Shown here in pieces: positions 47,653-59,439 of a stretch of DNA of 64,000 nt (positions are counted from its first letter, which is position 1; the number at the start of each line of letters is the position of its first letter). Below the pieces are notes generated by a model that saw nothing but the letters and a program-made list of their open reading frames with translations, did no database searches and was not told the origin of the DNA. The position numbers were made by a program, and so were the translations under genes. The DNA comes from Lateolabrax maculatus (lineage: Eukaryota; Chordata; Actinopteri; Acropomatiformes; Lateolabracidae), in assembly GCA_031216445.1 (NCBI GenBank), contig CM062206.1, forward strand, positions 10,766,001-10,830,000. Direction: 5' to 3'.

Positions 47653-50600
47653 AGATCAGAGGGTGAGATATGTAAAAGGAAGCTTGCAGCTTGGTGTGTA
47701 AAGATGGACAAACTAATTTGGTCTGGTTGATTATACTGATTATGGTTCAGGCGTCACGACTAATCAGACATCAGTTGGACTGAGTCTGTTCTAGTCTGGG
47801 CTAGTTGCTAGTGATATTCGCATCCAGTCAATTCCCATCATTATAATTCATATAATTGAATTGATTTTTACGATGGAAAATTGTGAGCATATGCAAAATA
47901 GTGATTTATCGTCATTATTTCCTGCATATTAAATGCAGCACAAAAACACCACTTGGTGTGTAGACGATGGACAAATGAATTCATGAAACAACAATGAATT
48001 CCCATCGGTTAAGAAGTACTGGAGCTTTCTTACACCCTTCTGAAAATATTTCCTTAGCTCTATGTCATTTTCCTCGCAAAAACAAAATAAACTATAATGA
48101 GAACAGCTGCCTTCCACAAATGAGGAGTCATCGTTGTCTTGTCCTTCTCTATAATATCTGTAGATGGAAAAAGATGCTGATTTGCATTTTGTTGACATTT
48201 ACGTGAAAAGGTTTCAAAATTTACAGTGAATAAGATGGCACAGATACAATACTTTTTTTTATCAGTTTTGGCAGTCTACATAGTAACCTGCTACATCATA
48301 CACCCTTTACAAAATGTTCAATTACTGCAAGCCATCAACCTATGATGAAATAGAAGGCTTCCCTGTTGGGGAGCTGGATGTTTTGCCCTATTTTTCTGTT
48401 CTGCTAATTTCATAATCTATGTCTTGCCTACACCCTCTTTCTTCTGGCTCACACATGTCTTAAGTCGTTTATCTTCTGTTCACACTCCATTCTCCCATCC
48501 CATATTTAATGTCAAGGCCATTTTCTTGTGTGGGGGTGGTATGCATATGTGGAAGAGGAAATAGCCTTCACAAACTCTCAGGTTTTTTGAACAGAGCAAA
48601 TTTATCTCCTCATTATCTGATCAGTAAATCACGGCATCCCACCAACACGATAAGCACGGGAATATAGATTAAGTCCCGGACCTAGGCTTGTGATAATCAA
48701 TCCAGTAGGATATTAAAGCTGCTCTTGTGGTTTTGACAGGGACAGACATCTGAGACTTCATCTTTCGCATATTCTGTTTTAGTCTTGCTGTTTACCAGTG
48801 ATACATATTCAATGTAATATCAAAACATTGTGACACAGTTTTCATTATGTGATCCAAGTCACTGATTTTATCAGATATTCTGAATATATATACACCCTCA
48901 CATCTGTTGGCTCAGTTTTATACATATTTACTGGTTAGACAGGCAGTGATCTGAGTTCTCATTAATGTTCCTTTAGGCACTTCTTATATCCCTGAAAGTA
49001 TACTGTACTGTTTGTTCTCCATCCTTATTTTGGGGGGGATATGGTGAAAGAGTGAATGATGCAGGATTCGATTTGAAGACTGGAGGCAAAATGTTTTCCA
49101 CACAGCCGTTTACTCAAGTGCTGTCTACTGTACTGTAGAAGGGCTGGGGAAGAATTTATGCTGCAGAGGGTTCATAAATATTGGATGTGGCCCCCGCCTG
49201 CCTCTCACTGCATGCCTTATTGCTTGACTGCATGCTAACAGAGGTGAGTGCTGGTTGTCTGGCTCGTTCACTCCCTGTTACGTAATGCCTGACCTCATCC
49301 ACTGCAGTGAGGCAAGAGTTGGGATTCCCTCCTGCACATGGAAATAAGTGGTAGGGAGAAGGGAGGAGTGAGACTGGTGGGAGGGAGGGAGGGAGGGAGG
49401 ACACCCTGCAGCACAAAGAGAAAAATGGATGGTTATTAATAAGAGTGGGGACAAGCAGAATGACAAAACAACAAACAAAAACAAGAATGACAAAAAATGA
49501 GTAAGATCAGATTCCTCACTTTGTGGTGGAAATGTTATTTTATGTTTATCTGTTCAGTATTTGAGTGGCTGGTTATGGTAATTATAAACAGGTGATTCAC
49601 AGTGCTGGGGATGACAGAGTGAGTATGTTAGTCAGGCAAGGAGAAGTGAGTAGTACACCAAGTATTTTCTCCACTCCTGAGGGAATGACTTGGCTTTGCA
49701 GGATGGAGATTTTAATAAATTGTGGTTAAAGGTACTGAAGCAAATCCAGTTGGAACAGGTAAAGAAGTAATGAAACAAAAAAATTGATGGAGAATTTAAA
49801 TGTACTGCTGTTGCATAATAACACATCAGCTGGTTGTTTGGACATTTCACAGTTTTTCAGGTAGCAAAATTAATTAGTGATGTCCCTGTCTGTAAGAATT
49901 GATGGTATTTAAATAGCAATTTGGTTGAAAGGTTTGACGCTGCAGAGATTATACACAATGATAATTTCAAACAGAGCACAGAAGTGTGGTTGGTGGATCT
50001 GACATAAGATCAGTTCATAGTATCTGATGAAAAAAATACACATAGGGTTCACACAAACCTCTCAAAAACATGACTCAAAGGGTGCCATAATAAATGAAAA
50101 GGTCTCACATTTTGAAAAAAAATTGACAATTGTGTAACATCTTTATTCTTTTTACTCATGTGGAGGAGAGTGACTGAAAATACAAAAGAGAGTGAGGGTA
50201 TGACCTCAGACAGTGGTTGCTATTTGAATCCACAATATCAAAGTAGATAAAATGTTTCTGATCCTATTCTCTTACGTAAGACTCACAGCCTTACAGTCCC
50301 AAACTCTGTGTACCGATAAATGTTGGTTTTCTCCAAGGAAATGACAGTTAATACTGAATTGGTAGAACACAAAATCTCATAAAATCTCAAACCACAGGAA
50401 AAAGCAGAAATGATGATCTAACTAATAATAAATGTTTACCCTTCTGTATCAAGTAACAGGTTTTATTTTTATAGAAAATTGTCACCCAAAAATACTACAT
50501 TAAAGCGCCACACTTTACATTTCTAGGTCATGTTTTACATTTTGTTTCAGTGGAGTGTATACAGGTTATCTCTTATTCCCATTAAAAACTAACCCATCAT

Positions 50601-52298
50601 AGATAGTGTAATATCACACCAAGACATTTACAAGAGAGCTCCAATGTTAATTGGTTGCAAAAGAAAAGTTGATTTAACATCTCTGACAGTAAACATCAGG
50701 CTTTGGTTTCACTCCCTGAGATTCGAAGAAGAGCTTCTTGCCAGATAACATATTCCACTGACATTTAATAATCCTTCGGGGAGAAATGCATCATCAATGG
50801 ACCAGAGATACAATCTCTCTAGACTTGAACCTCAATAGACCAGAATGCAGTACAGCCACAAGGAAATATTGTAATTTATTCTAATTTTGTTTGTTTTGTG
50901 CAAACTAACTCCTGGCATTTACTAATCACATATTGATCATGTACAATATAATGGTGGAAAGATCAGAGAGATGTTTTGCTAGAAGTACAACACTCGGAAA
51001 ACCATTGTTTCCATATGATACAGCATTACCATCTCCCAACATGCTTTTTCTTTTCACTTTTTTTGGAGCTCATATCAAGTTTTCAACATTTAAGTGAAAG
51101 TTGCACATCTCATCAATGTCACAGTCAGGTCAGGCAGCCACAGGTGTGTTTGACGTAGGCGTTTTTGAAGTGCATGTGTCTGCAGAACCCTCTCTATGAG
51201 TATCGTAGAATCATATTTTTATTAAGAGCTGATTTGCACTTACACTAAGTGCAGCTTAGCCTAAATACAGTACAGTACATTGAGCAGACAAAATCAAGCA
51301 TCATCTCAGCAGTTGGAAAAAACATGTAAAGCTAAATATTAAGTTACTGTGGCATCCCTTGTGGAAAAACCCCCAGCCCCCTTCTCATACAAGAGCTTGT
51401 CCAGCATTTACATAAAATAATAAGACATACAGCTGGTGGCTTTTTCTTTTACCCCCCAGGGTGTTTTTGGGTACGAATACATGTAAAAGCTGTAATGTGA
51501 GCATCTGCTATACACAACAGAGAAAACATTTCCTCCTTACATTATCCATAATTCACATCCAAAGCTGCTCTTCCACGTTATTAACTGGGGATTATTCATT
51601 AAAGTAATGGGTTCTCTTTGTCTGGATTATAAAAATGTTAATCTGTATTTTCTGGCTGAAACAGGGATATGTGATCACTGGTTGGTCAAAACCCTCTCAG
51701 GCTTTGGTGGTGCTGCATCAACCAATTATTTTTCTACTACTTGTGTATTTATATAATCTTTGACACGATGGGTCTTGTACAAAACTGAGTATATGATGCC
51801 AGATAAAGCAGGTCCAGATGTGCAGCAGACCTATGACATATGACAGGTGTGCGAATTAATGTCATTACTGGATTTAGCAAAAGTTGCTTAAAGCAGACAA
51901 AGGGCTTTTAACAATGGATTTTCCAGCTGCTTTTGTGTTATTTATTATACCGTGTGGTCAAAATCTGTTATCTAATACACAGAAAATAAAGTGGTATGCT
52001 GTAACTAAAAGCTTCCACGATGATGTAATGTCTACCCCAGAGGTCCTTGAATGTCCAAATGGTTTCAAGCTAAATATCAGCAACTTCATTTCCTCTCTTG
52101 AGAAATTATACCTTACTGAAATGGGACTGCTACTATAAGTCTTTGGGTAGCGTCAACCCGCCCACAGCATGTTCTCTGCATACACAAGCATTCATTTGCA
52201 TTAAATTTGAACTGTTCCCACTCTACATTGATCTATCTACAACTACTGTATGCGCCATCAATGGTAGATGAGAAGAATGGATAGAAAGACACATATTT
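47653..52298. other. intergenic desert segment
   Basis: No exon supported. Contains a (GGGA)n G-quadruplex-capable run at 49379-49400 and otherwise AT-rich unique sequence. Confidence 0.6.
49379..49400 (+). repeat. (GGGA)n run, potential G-quadruplex
   Basis: Five GGG runs separated by single A bases, then GG. Read on the minus strand it is (TCCC)n. Confidence 0.9.
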
Positions 52299-52410
52299 AC
52301 AGTGTAGTCAAAAAGTATTTGGACAGTGATGTGTTTTTCATTGTTTTCACTCTGTATGTGATTTTAAATTAAGCAATGACTATGAGATTGAAGTGCTGAC
52401 TTCTTTTAGC
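52299..52410. mobile_element. fragment of a teleost DNA-transposon-like repeat
   Basis: The phrase GTCAAAAAGTATTTGGACAG with GATTTTAAATTAAGCAATGA and GATTGAAGTGCTGAC resembles ends of Tc1/mariner-type non-autonomous repeats that I recall as frequent in fish. It has no coding capacity. Family and ends are uncertain. Confidence 0.5.
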
Positions 52411-52419
52411 AATGCTAGA

Positions 52420-52690
52420 TCTCTAGAGATGGCAATGTTGGTCGGTCAGATTGATTGGTCCAGAGTGAAATATCTCAGCAACTGTTGAATAGATTGCCAT
52501 GAAAATGTGTCCAGACATTCATGGTCCACAGAGGATGAATTTCATTAACTTTGGTGAGCGCCACCAGCAGGTCAAACTTGTGAAACTTTTTTGTGAAATA
52601 TCTCTACATCTACTTGATGGATTGGCACAAGATTTTCATTCATGGTTTCTCGAGGATGAAGCCTAAGGGCCAGGTTATACTAGAAATTGG
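52420..52690. mobile_element. common teleost interspersed repeat
   Basis: Diagnostic phrases known to me from abundant fish repeats occur: GAAATATCTCAGCAACTGTT, ATTGCCATGAAAATGTGTCC, CAGACATTCATGGTCCACAG, AGCGCCACCAGCAGGTCAAA and GATGGATTGGCACAAGATTT. The element has an internal near-duplication (GAAATATCTC near 52469 and 52597), typical of this repeat. No open frame. Class not assigned. Confidence 0.75.
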
Positions 52691-55600
52691 TTGTACAAAA
52701 TCAAAGGTGCTTATACCTCATCTGAACAACCACAGCAAAGGTGTAGTGAAAAGTCTGTTGTAATAGAGATGGAGGCGTTGCAATATTGTTTAAAACATGG
52801 GGATAAGAGTGCACATTTTCAGACATCCTCTCCAGGAAGACATTCAAAGTATTGCGCTCTGTTGCTAATAGTTGTGTCTCAAATAAAAAAGAGAGCTAGA
52901 GAGACAGGTTCAAACCTAGCACATTTTATCACATAGGTAGCCAATCACAGTTTGAGGTCGGTCTGAATGTTCGAATTGTTCTGAATTTGTTTCAGAAAGT
53001 TATAGAATTGGTGACAAGCTAAATTAAGATTGTTAACATGGTAAACGCACCTTCTAAACACTGCAAAAGCGTTAGTTTTAACTCACAACACCTCTAGGGA
53101 ATTAAAGGTAAGGCCTCACAGAGTCGCTGTATATATAAAAAAGGCCACAATTTCTATACTGTTTATGTGATGTGGATGTAAATACCCTCAAATTAGTCAT
53201 CCCCTTAACCTCATTGCTTCATTGTGCTGGAGTTGAGCCAACTCAACAAAAACTATGTCACAGATTCCAATGTATTCCAATGTATTTCCTTTTAGTTTCT
53301 TTCTCGGTAATCACAAGTGGGTCGAGCTCCCATTTCTGATAAAGAATCCACATCAACTCCAATTATAGCTTAAAGAATAAGCAGCGACACCCCAGCTGCA
53401 CTGCACCTCTAATGAAGGAAGCAGTGATGTCTTATGCTATTTGTGGTGGATGTTATCACTGTGCATTCACTGGACAGTGTGTCTTACCCATCTTTTCCGC
53501 CTGTCCCTGGTGCTCTGATGTGCTGGTAATGCTGATAAGCAGAGGTGCGAAACACTCTCTGCTCAGGGTAATCTGTTGAGAATGAAGCTACTGCCTTTTC
53601 TGTGCCAACTAGGGGCACATGGGGAGGATGGTGGAAGAGAGGTTGTTAGAGGGACAAATAGCAGCAGACTCTATAGCTCACCTCTCGTAGGGGCACAGGG
53701 GTGTTGAGGGACTAAGCGGCCTGGTACTTTCAAGGTTAGCTGTGGCACATTTCCTTCAATTTCATCAGTTTATCGACCTGACATTTTTTTCTTGTATGAG
53801 CTGAAGGCCTGCAGAATGTTAGCTGTCAGCTTGTGTTTTTGACTGCTGCCACCTGATAGGCTTATTTTTGGGGTTTGTTTTGTTTTTCGTGCGAAAGCAG
53901 AGGCATATATGCCAGCTCTGTGCACTGTTTCTACACAATAACAAAACTAAAGTGTCACTCATTTCTGCTGTTCTCTCCCCAGGAGGGATATGCACAACTT
54001 TGCTTCCTAATGCTAGCTGGCTGGGTGAATTTATCTACTTTGCTGTTAAGCCTTTTTATCCTGTTTCTTTCACCTCACACACATTTTCTTTGTCCGCACT
54101 CCAGCCTGATTACTCTTGGTATGTTTCCAGGGTTTAGAGCCATATACCTCAACATTATTTATAGTCTGTTTTCTTCAAATTTTGTTTATTTTGGCCCATT
54201 TTCCGGTGTGTAAAATGATAATAAAGCTTCATGTTCAAATAGACCAATTCTTGACAACACATAATTCTCATTTACCCCTTTCATTTGCTAATAACATATC
54301 AATGTATGGAGTAAATTAATCCTCAATTGTCCACAACAAACAGATGAAGAAGGAGGTTTGAGAAGGAGCAAAGGAAGAGGAATAAACGAGAGCTGCAGCT
54401 GTTCCTCGTGGGAGGTTTCTGTGTCAGCTGGTCAATTAAATTCAGTTGTCTTTGTCTTCTTCCGAAGGTTGTAAAAGCATCAATACTTCTGGGAAGCTGC
54501 ACTTAACTCATTTTGCTGTACATTAAATTATGTGCAAAATGCAAGGAGAAGATCATTCCAGCTTGTTTCATAATTAGAATAATTTCATGCATTGACTTCT
54601 TGACTGGCAGGTGGAAAATTGTTTTCTGTATAACACACCTCTTGTGACAACACTGTAAGAAAAGGATGACAAAAGGCAACAAGACACATCTGTAATATAA
54701 ACACTGTGAGGAAGAACCACTTATTCTAATGGAATATTGAAGAATATAACAATATATGACTTTTAATGATATATGATTTAGGCTAGTTTACAGCTTTGAC
54801 TTTAAGACTGCTAAATCTGATTAGTGATCCCTATCCTCTACATACCACATAAAGCATAGTCATGAAAGGATTGTAAATTGTTATTTGTGACTTTATCAAT
54901 ATTAATACATTATTTATAATGTTTTGCTTACTGTAACATCATATTTTATTGCTAATTTGTAAAGCATTCATTCATAATTTAGTAACCATTAATACCGTCA
55001 ATAATAACAATTGTAAAGTGGCACCAATAGAAACATTTCTATGAAAGACATTTATAGAAACACACGTTACTGCAAAAATGTTGCGCTGAGAATTTCACAA
55101 CTGTGAAATTGGGAAGAAGTTGACAAAGACACAGACAGAAAATGAAGCCACTCAGCCTGTGCTGGCAGTGATAAAGGGTAATGAGTTATAGCATCACAGG
55201 TACACAGTGCTCACATATATCACAGCTTCAACAGCTCTGTCTGATTCGTGACTGATTCTTGCAGACTGATCTCACTCAAGATCGCAAATCCTTGCACACT
55301 AGAGTGGCAACAAACTTTGCTTGATGTGTGTCTGGCTGTGTGTGTATGTGCAGACGCACCCTTAGGATTTGCATCCGCTCCTTTTGGGGGCTCCATGAAG
55401 ACTCATTAGTGTAGCCAAGTGAAAGGCATAACTGATTGGCCAGTGTCTGAAAAGAGGGAAAGAGGAAAAAATGATACCACAGAATCTAAGTGGCTGCTCC
55501 TCACATCACCATCCCTGAACAAGGCTGGCAGCCTTCGTTAATGAATTGGACTGCCCCATGCTAATGAATGGAGTCTAGAGATAGGCAAAAGGAAATGAAG

Positions 55601-57479
55601 GGAGTAGGGGGATGTCAAACTACATGAACGATGAAGTATCTCATATCAGGGCCTATATTACTGAGGCCTATTAGTTCTCTTGTCTCTGCTGGCAATGGGC
55701 GTAATGAGGCAGTCTCCAAAGACCAAATTGATGCCTACTCTATATCTCACTCCAAGGACGGAGAGCGAGCTTATTGTAAAGTTGTACAATAGGCTGCAGT
55801 AACCACCAAAAGTATCTTTTGCTCTTATTCTATTGTACAATGACTCTTAGACTTATATCTTTAGTGATCTTTTAAGTTCATTCTACTAGGATCTGAGTTT
55901 GTCTGCTATCTGTCAAATTCAGATTCAGAAGAAAATGTTCATCCATTGTACATCACAATACATTGGAAATCTGTCTTTGACGTGTCTCTCTTTAGTTTGG
56001 ATAAGGAAACACATTACACTAGTAACATATTTTCATTGTTTTTGTTAATTGTAAACAGTCACCTACAGCAGTTTTGTGTTTGTACTTAGTATACCATTGA
56101 TCAGAAAATGCAATTGTTTAAGGTCTTAAGAGAAACTAAATTAATTGTTTGAACATGTAGGAGTTAACTACAACACTGGTAAAAATGTTTAATTAATATT
56201 TATTATGAAATAGTCATCCCATAATGTTTTAGTGATATACATTATTTATTTTTTTAGCATTTGATTCTATCTAATTAAAATTATTGGGTCATAACAAGTC
56301 TGAGTTTTATCTTTGTACTTGAAAAAAGAATACATTTAACATCAACCTTTGCATTGAAATGTTAGCTGACACTATAGACAAAATTAAAATGATCCACATT
56401 TGTATAATCTTATGCAAGTATCAATCTTATGCAATGTTATTGTATTTTTCCATTGCACTGCTACTTGCAATACAATAGTATCATAGGCAGTTTGACATTT
56501 TTTTCTTACATTTTGGTCACATTTTGACACCCTTTACCTTAATCCTTCCTGACATGCACTGTGGGCGACAATCAGGGCAGAGTGAGAATGGACAAAATCC
56601 ATCATTAAATAAAGTGCTTCTTCCTGAAATGACGGAGACAGTGAGGGAGAGGGCTGACCTTATTAACAAAGCCTTGTAGGATAACACCGTGTCATGCCAT
56701 CATTTAGATCATTTTTTCCAAGCTTGTCTTAGCAGCCAGGTAATTACTACCTTGTGTCACGTGCCAAAACCCTCTAGCACTGAATTCATCAAATTTCCAT
56801 CAAATGGGATTTTTTTTTAATTTGTTTTATGTTTTTTTGTGCTGGCCTAATTATGTAAAGACTTATTTGATCATGCACTGCCTGCAGTTTCCTTCACTAA
56901 GAAGGAACCCTGAGGCAGATGGGTCTGGATGTGCTATCTCATGCATTGTCCCAAACATGATTTATCTTTTGGGAAGATCCCAAGATCAGCCTTTGGAAAA
57001 CAAGGCTAAGTGATCTTACTTAGTTAGTAATGTAACTGAGCTAAGGCAGCACTTGAAGACCCAGGGAGAAGCCACAGCAGTGGAGCAATTTCCAGGTATA
57101 TAGTCTTCAGCCTTTCAAATCCAAAAGAGATATTGATTTATTAGATAGAATGAGCCCCGTAAGCCTGTCCACCTCAACTCTGAGGCAATATCCCATCTCT
57201 GTGTGATATGTTGGTGGCCACAGATCGGAAAGATGCCGGGTAGGAGTGTGTGTTCAGCAGTTCCTCAAGGGAGAAGGCTTTTCAAGCTAGAATACAGCAT
57301 AGATGGCTCCTGGTTCTACACCACCAATCATCACAGATCCTGCCAACTAAAATCTAATTCCCACAACCCGATCTTCTGTATAATTGCAATGGCTGGAGGG
57401 TGGCATACATAGATTTTACTGAGTACATTAATAAGGCAATTGATAGGACAAAGAAGAAAGTCTGACACATTTTAAAAGT
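52691..57479. other. intergenic / downstream flank of fgf13
   Basis: No exon supported. Strongly AT-rich at about 54700-55020 and 56160-56520. A short inverted repeat AATTTCAC/GTGAAATT lies at 55091-55110. The part nearest 57479 could include distal 3' UTR if a downstream poly(A) signal is used. Confidence 0.55.
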
Positions 57480-57497
57480 AAATCTTAATATAAACAT

Positions 57498-57503
57498 TTT
57501 ATT
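57498..57503 (-). terminator. candidate fgf13 polyadenylation signal AATAAA
   Basis: A canonical AATAAA on the minus strand, the first after the fgf13 stop. It is followed 3' by AT-rich then TGTGTC and CTTTCTTCTTTG sequence, which could serve as a U/GU-rich downstream element. The call rests on motif and position only. Another AATAAA lies near 57136-57141. Confidence 0.45.
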
Positions 57504-59127
57504 CAGTGCATTTTTGTGTATACAACAAATAATAAACAACTGGAAGTTATCAGGCAGCCACAATGTCTGCCTGTAAATGTTGTTTTATCAGATTTAGCCT
57601 GGTAGTTTGGAACACATGATCCAACATGGGTTAATACACATAGCCTACATCATGCAGCTCTAGACCAGAATTTCCCTGCTTTCTCCCATGCAACAGATAG
57701 GTTCACCTAATACAACCTCTGGAGGAAACCAAGAAAAGAAAGCCTCCAAGAAGCATGTACCAGAAAGAAGTTATGTAGCTGAAGGGAAGAGTACCTAGCC
57801 CACAAAAGGGTCCTTTTTGTACATAATTGTGTTTGTACATGCCCTGTGCAAGAAAGGGAAGATGTTCATTTTTGTATGTTTTTTCTTTTTTTTCACTTTT
57901 ACAAATATGACGTGTCCTATAAAATGTTAAGCCACCTAAAAGTCCACAGTATTCTTTTTTAAATATAGAAAATATTGTCACCACAATAAGTTACTCAAAC
58001 ACATAACAAGCATCCTGGGAAGGGGCTTGCCCCATATTCCTATGGTGAACTGTATCAGTCAATAGAAGTCGACAAAAAAGGATGGCGGGGGTGGGCGGGG
58101 GTCGAAGTTCGACACAAGCACAGAGGGAGGAAACCGATCACGAGGACAAGAGACAGAGACTTTGTGACACATTGGTAACAGAAGGGAATGGGGACACAGA
58201 ATAGTGGTTTCATACCTCATCACCATATCAGCAAAAAGCACAACATCAAGCACGCTGCCAACTTCAAAGTGTTTAAAATCACTTCCTTTGTCTGATGTTC
58301 CTTTTTTCCACAAAATCTTTGCTTTCTTTCATCAAAAATGTACAATGAAAAAAAAAATCCAGCTTTGCCTTTATACTGGCTTGGTTTTCAGCGGCTTAAA
58401 GGGACACTCTTTCGTTCTGTCTTTGGTTTGCTGGAACCCCTTTCAATGATGAAACAGCAACAAAAACACAAATACTGAACAATGGTAAGGGACAAGAACA
58501 AGAGGGGACAAAAACAAAACCAGATATCAAATAAAGAGCTCCGGGCTAATTCAGAAAATTAGCAAAAACCAAGGTGCAGCTGTGGCATTTCTGAAAGGAA
58601 ACAAAAACTGCAAGAGAGCCACACTGTCCCTTTTATATTTCAGGTCAGCTGAACATAGGCTTCATTTTCCCATGCTAGAGAGCTCAGTCTCTGAGCGTGT
58701 GCACTAGGACGCAGGAGAGCTACCGTCTGGCTGGCCACAGTCCCAGCAGCACTGGGCTGTGCCACACCAGGGAGTTTATAGGCTTTGTATTCACAGAAGC
58801 ATGGATGAGACAGAGATCAGGGCTTGCACTGTACCACTTCAGCCTTGTAGACCAGCACCATTACTGGCTGCCCTGAATGCCTACATGTCTAACTTCCTGT
58901 CCCTGTCTGACAGATGCACGAGTGCTTGATGTGTACATGACCTAAGAAAAGTTATTGTCCACAGGAAATTAAGAAAAATCAAATAAGATAAAGATGAGCT
59001 AACTGGTATGCGATCATCACCAAAAGAGAGTAATCAAGGTAATAGATAAATCTCAAGCCCAAAACAAAACTTTTAATTTGTTTTTTTAGTCCAGAATGTT
59101 TTATGTGCCGTTAAGTGTCTTACTATC

Positions 59128-59145
59128 GATGATGATGATGATGAT
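59128..59145. repeat. (GAT)6 trinucleotide repeat in fgf13 3' UTR
   Basis: Six perfect GAT units on the plus strand, read ATC on the fgf13 transcript, about 160 bases after the stop codon. Short and probably polymorphic. Confidence 0.85.
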
Positions 59146-59302
59146 GAAGTGTTGTCAATTGATGGTTTTGGGGTGTTTGTGTGTGGTTTGTTGTCGTAGC
59201 TAGTCCTGAACCGTTGATCGGTGAGAGTAGTCTGCTTGGATTCACGCTCTGCTGGAGGTAAGGATTCGTGGTTCGGCCCCAGGCCTGGGTTTGGCTACCG
59301 GG

Positions 59303-59439
59303 CTACGTCGACTCATTCTGGCTAACGGCTTTGCCTCCGTTGAGCACAGCCGAGGCACTCCGACTCTTGGTGGGTGTTCCACTGCCAGAGCGGGAGAACT
59401 CTGTCAAGTCATGGAGGGATGGCTCTCTGTACATTGCCA
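59303..59439 (-). CDS. fgf13: fgf13 terminal coding exon with stop codon
   Basis: This 137-bp segment starts after a TTTTTCTATAG acceptor on the minus strand. Its first two bases TG complete the split GTG codon begun by the G ending the upstream exon. It then encodes AMYREPSLHDLTEF, SRSGSGTPTKSRSASA and VLNGGKAVSQNEST, followed by TAG. This is the FGF13 C-terminal tail beyond the beta-trefoil, a Ser/Thr/Gly-rich and probably flexible segment of 45 residues, the same length as in human. Compared with the human tail as I recall it, there are about six conservative changes, such as K to R after AMY and MSHNEST becoming VSQNEST. The intact frame and conserved length show a functional gene, not a pseudogene. 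The assignment to fgf13 is firm. Confidence 0.96.

Larger units (their letters stand above)
57480..59302 (-). other. fgf13: probable fgf13 3' untranslated region
   Basis: This is the sequence after the fgf13 stop codon down to the first canonical AATAAA on the minus strand (57498-57503), about 1.8 kb. It is open-frame-poor and free of recognised interspersed repeats. It contains a (GAT)6 run about 150 bases after the stop and a C-rich patch near 58087-58101, read on the mRNA strand. The 3' end is inferred only from the poly(A) signal. An earlier ATTAAA variant near 59072 could give a much shorter UTR. Confidence 0.5.

Noticed and set aside
49456..49502. Short CAAAAAATGAC-like stretch as an outlying copy of the satellite unit
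   Set aside because: It lacks the diagnostic GACACTATAAA motif and is better explained as A-rich low complexity.
58087..58101. G-rich patch as a quadruplex
   Set aside because: Only three clear G-runs of three or more are present, so a canonical three-tier quadruplex is not supported.
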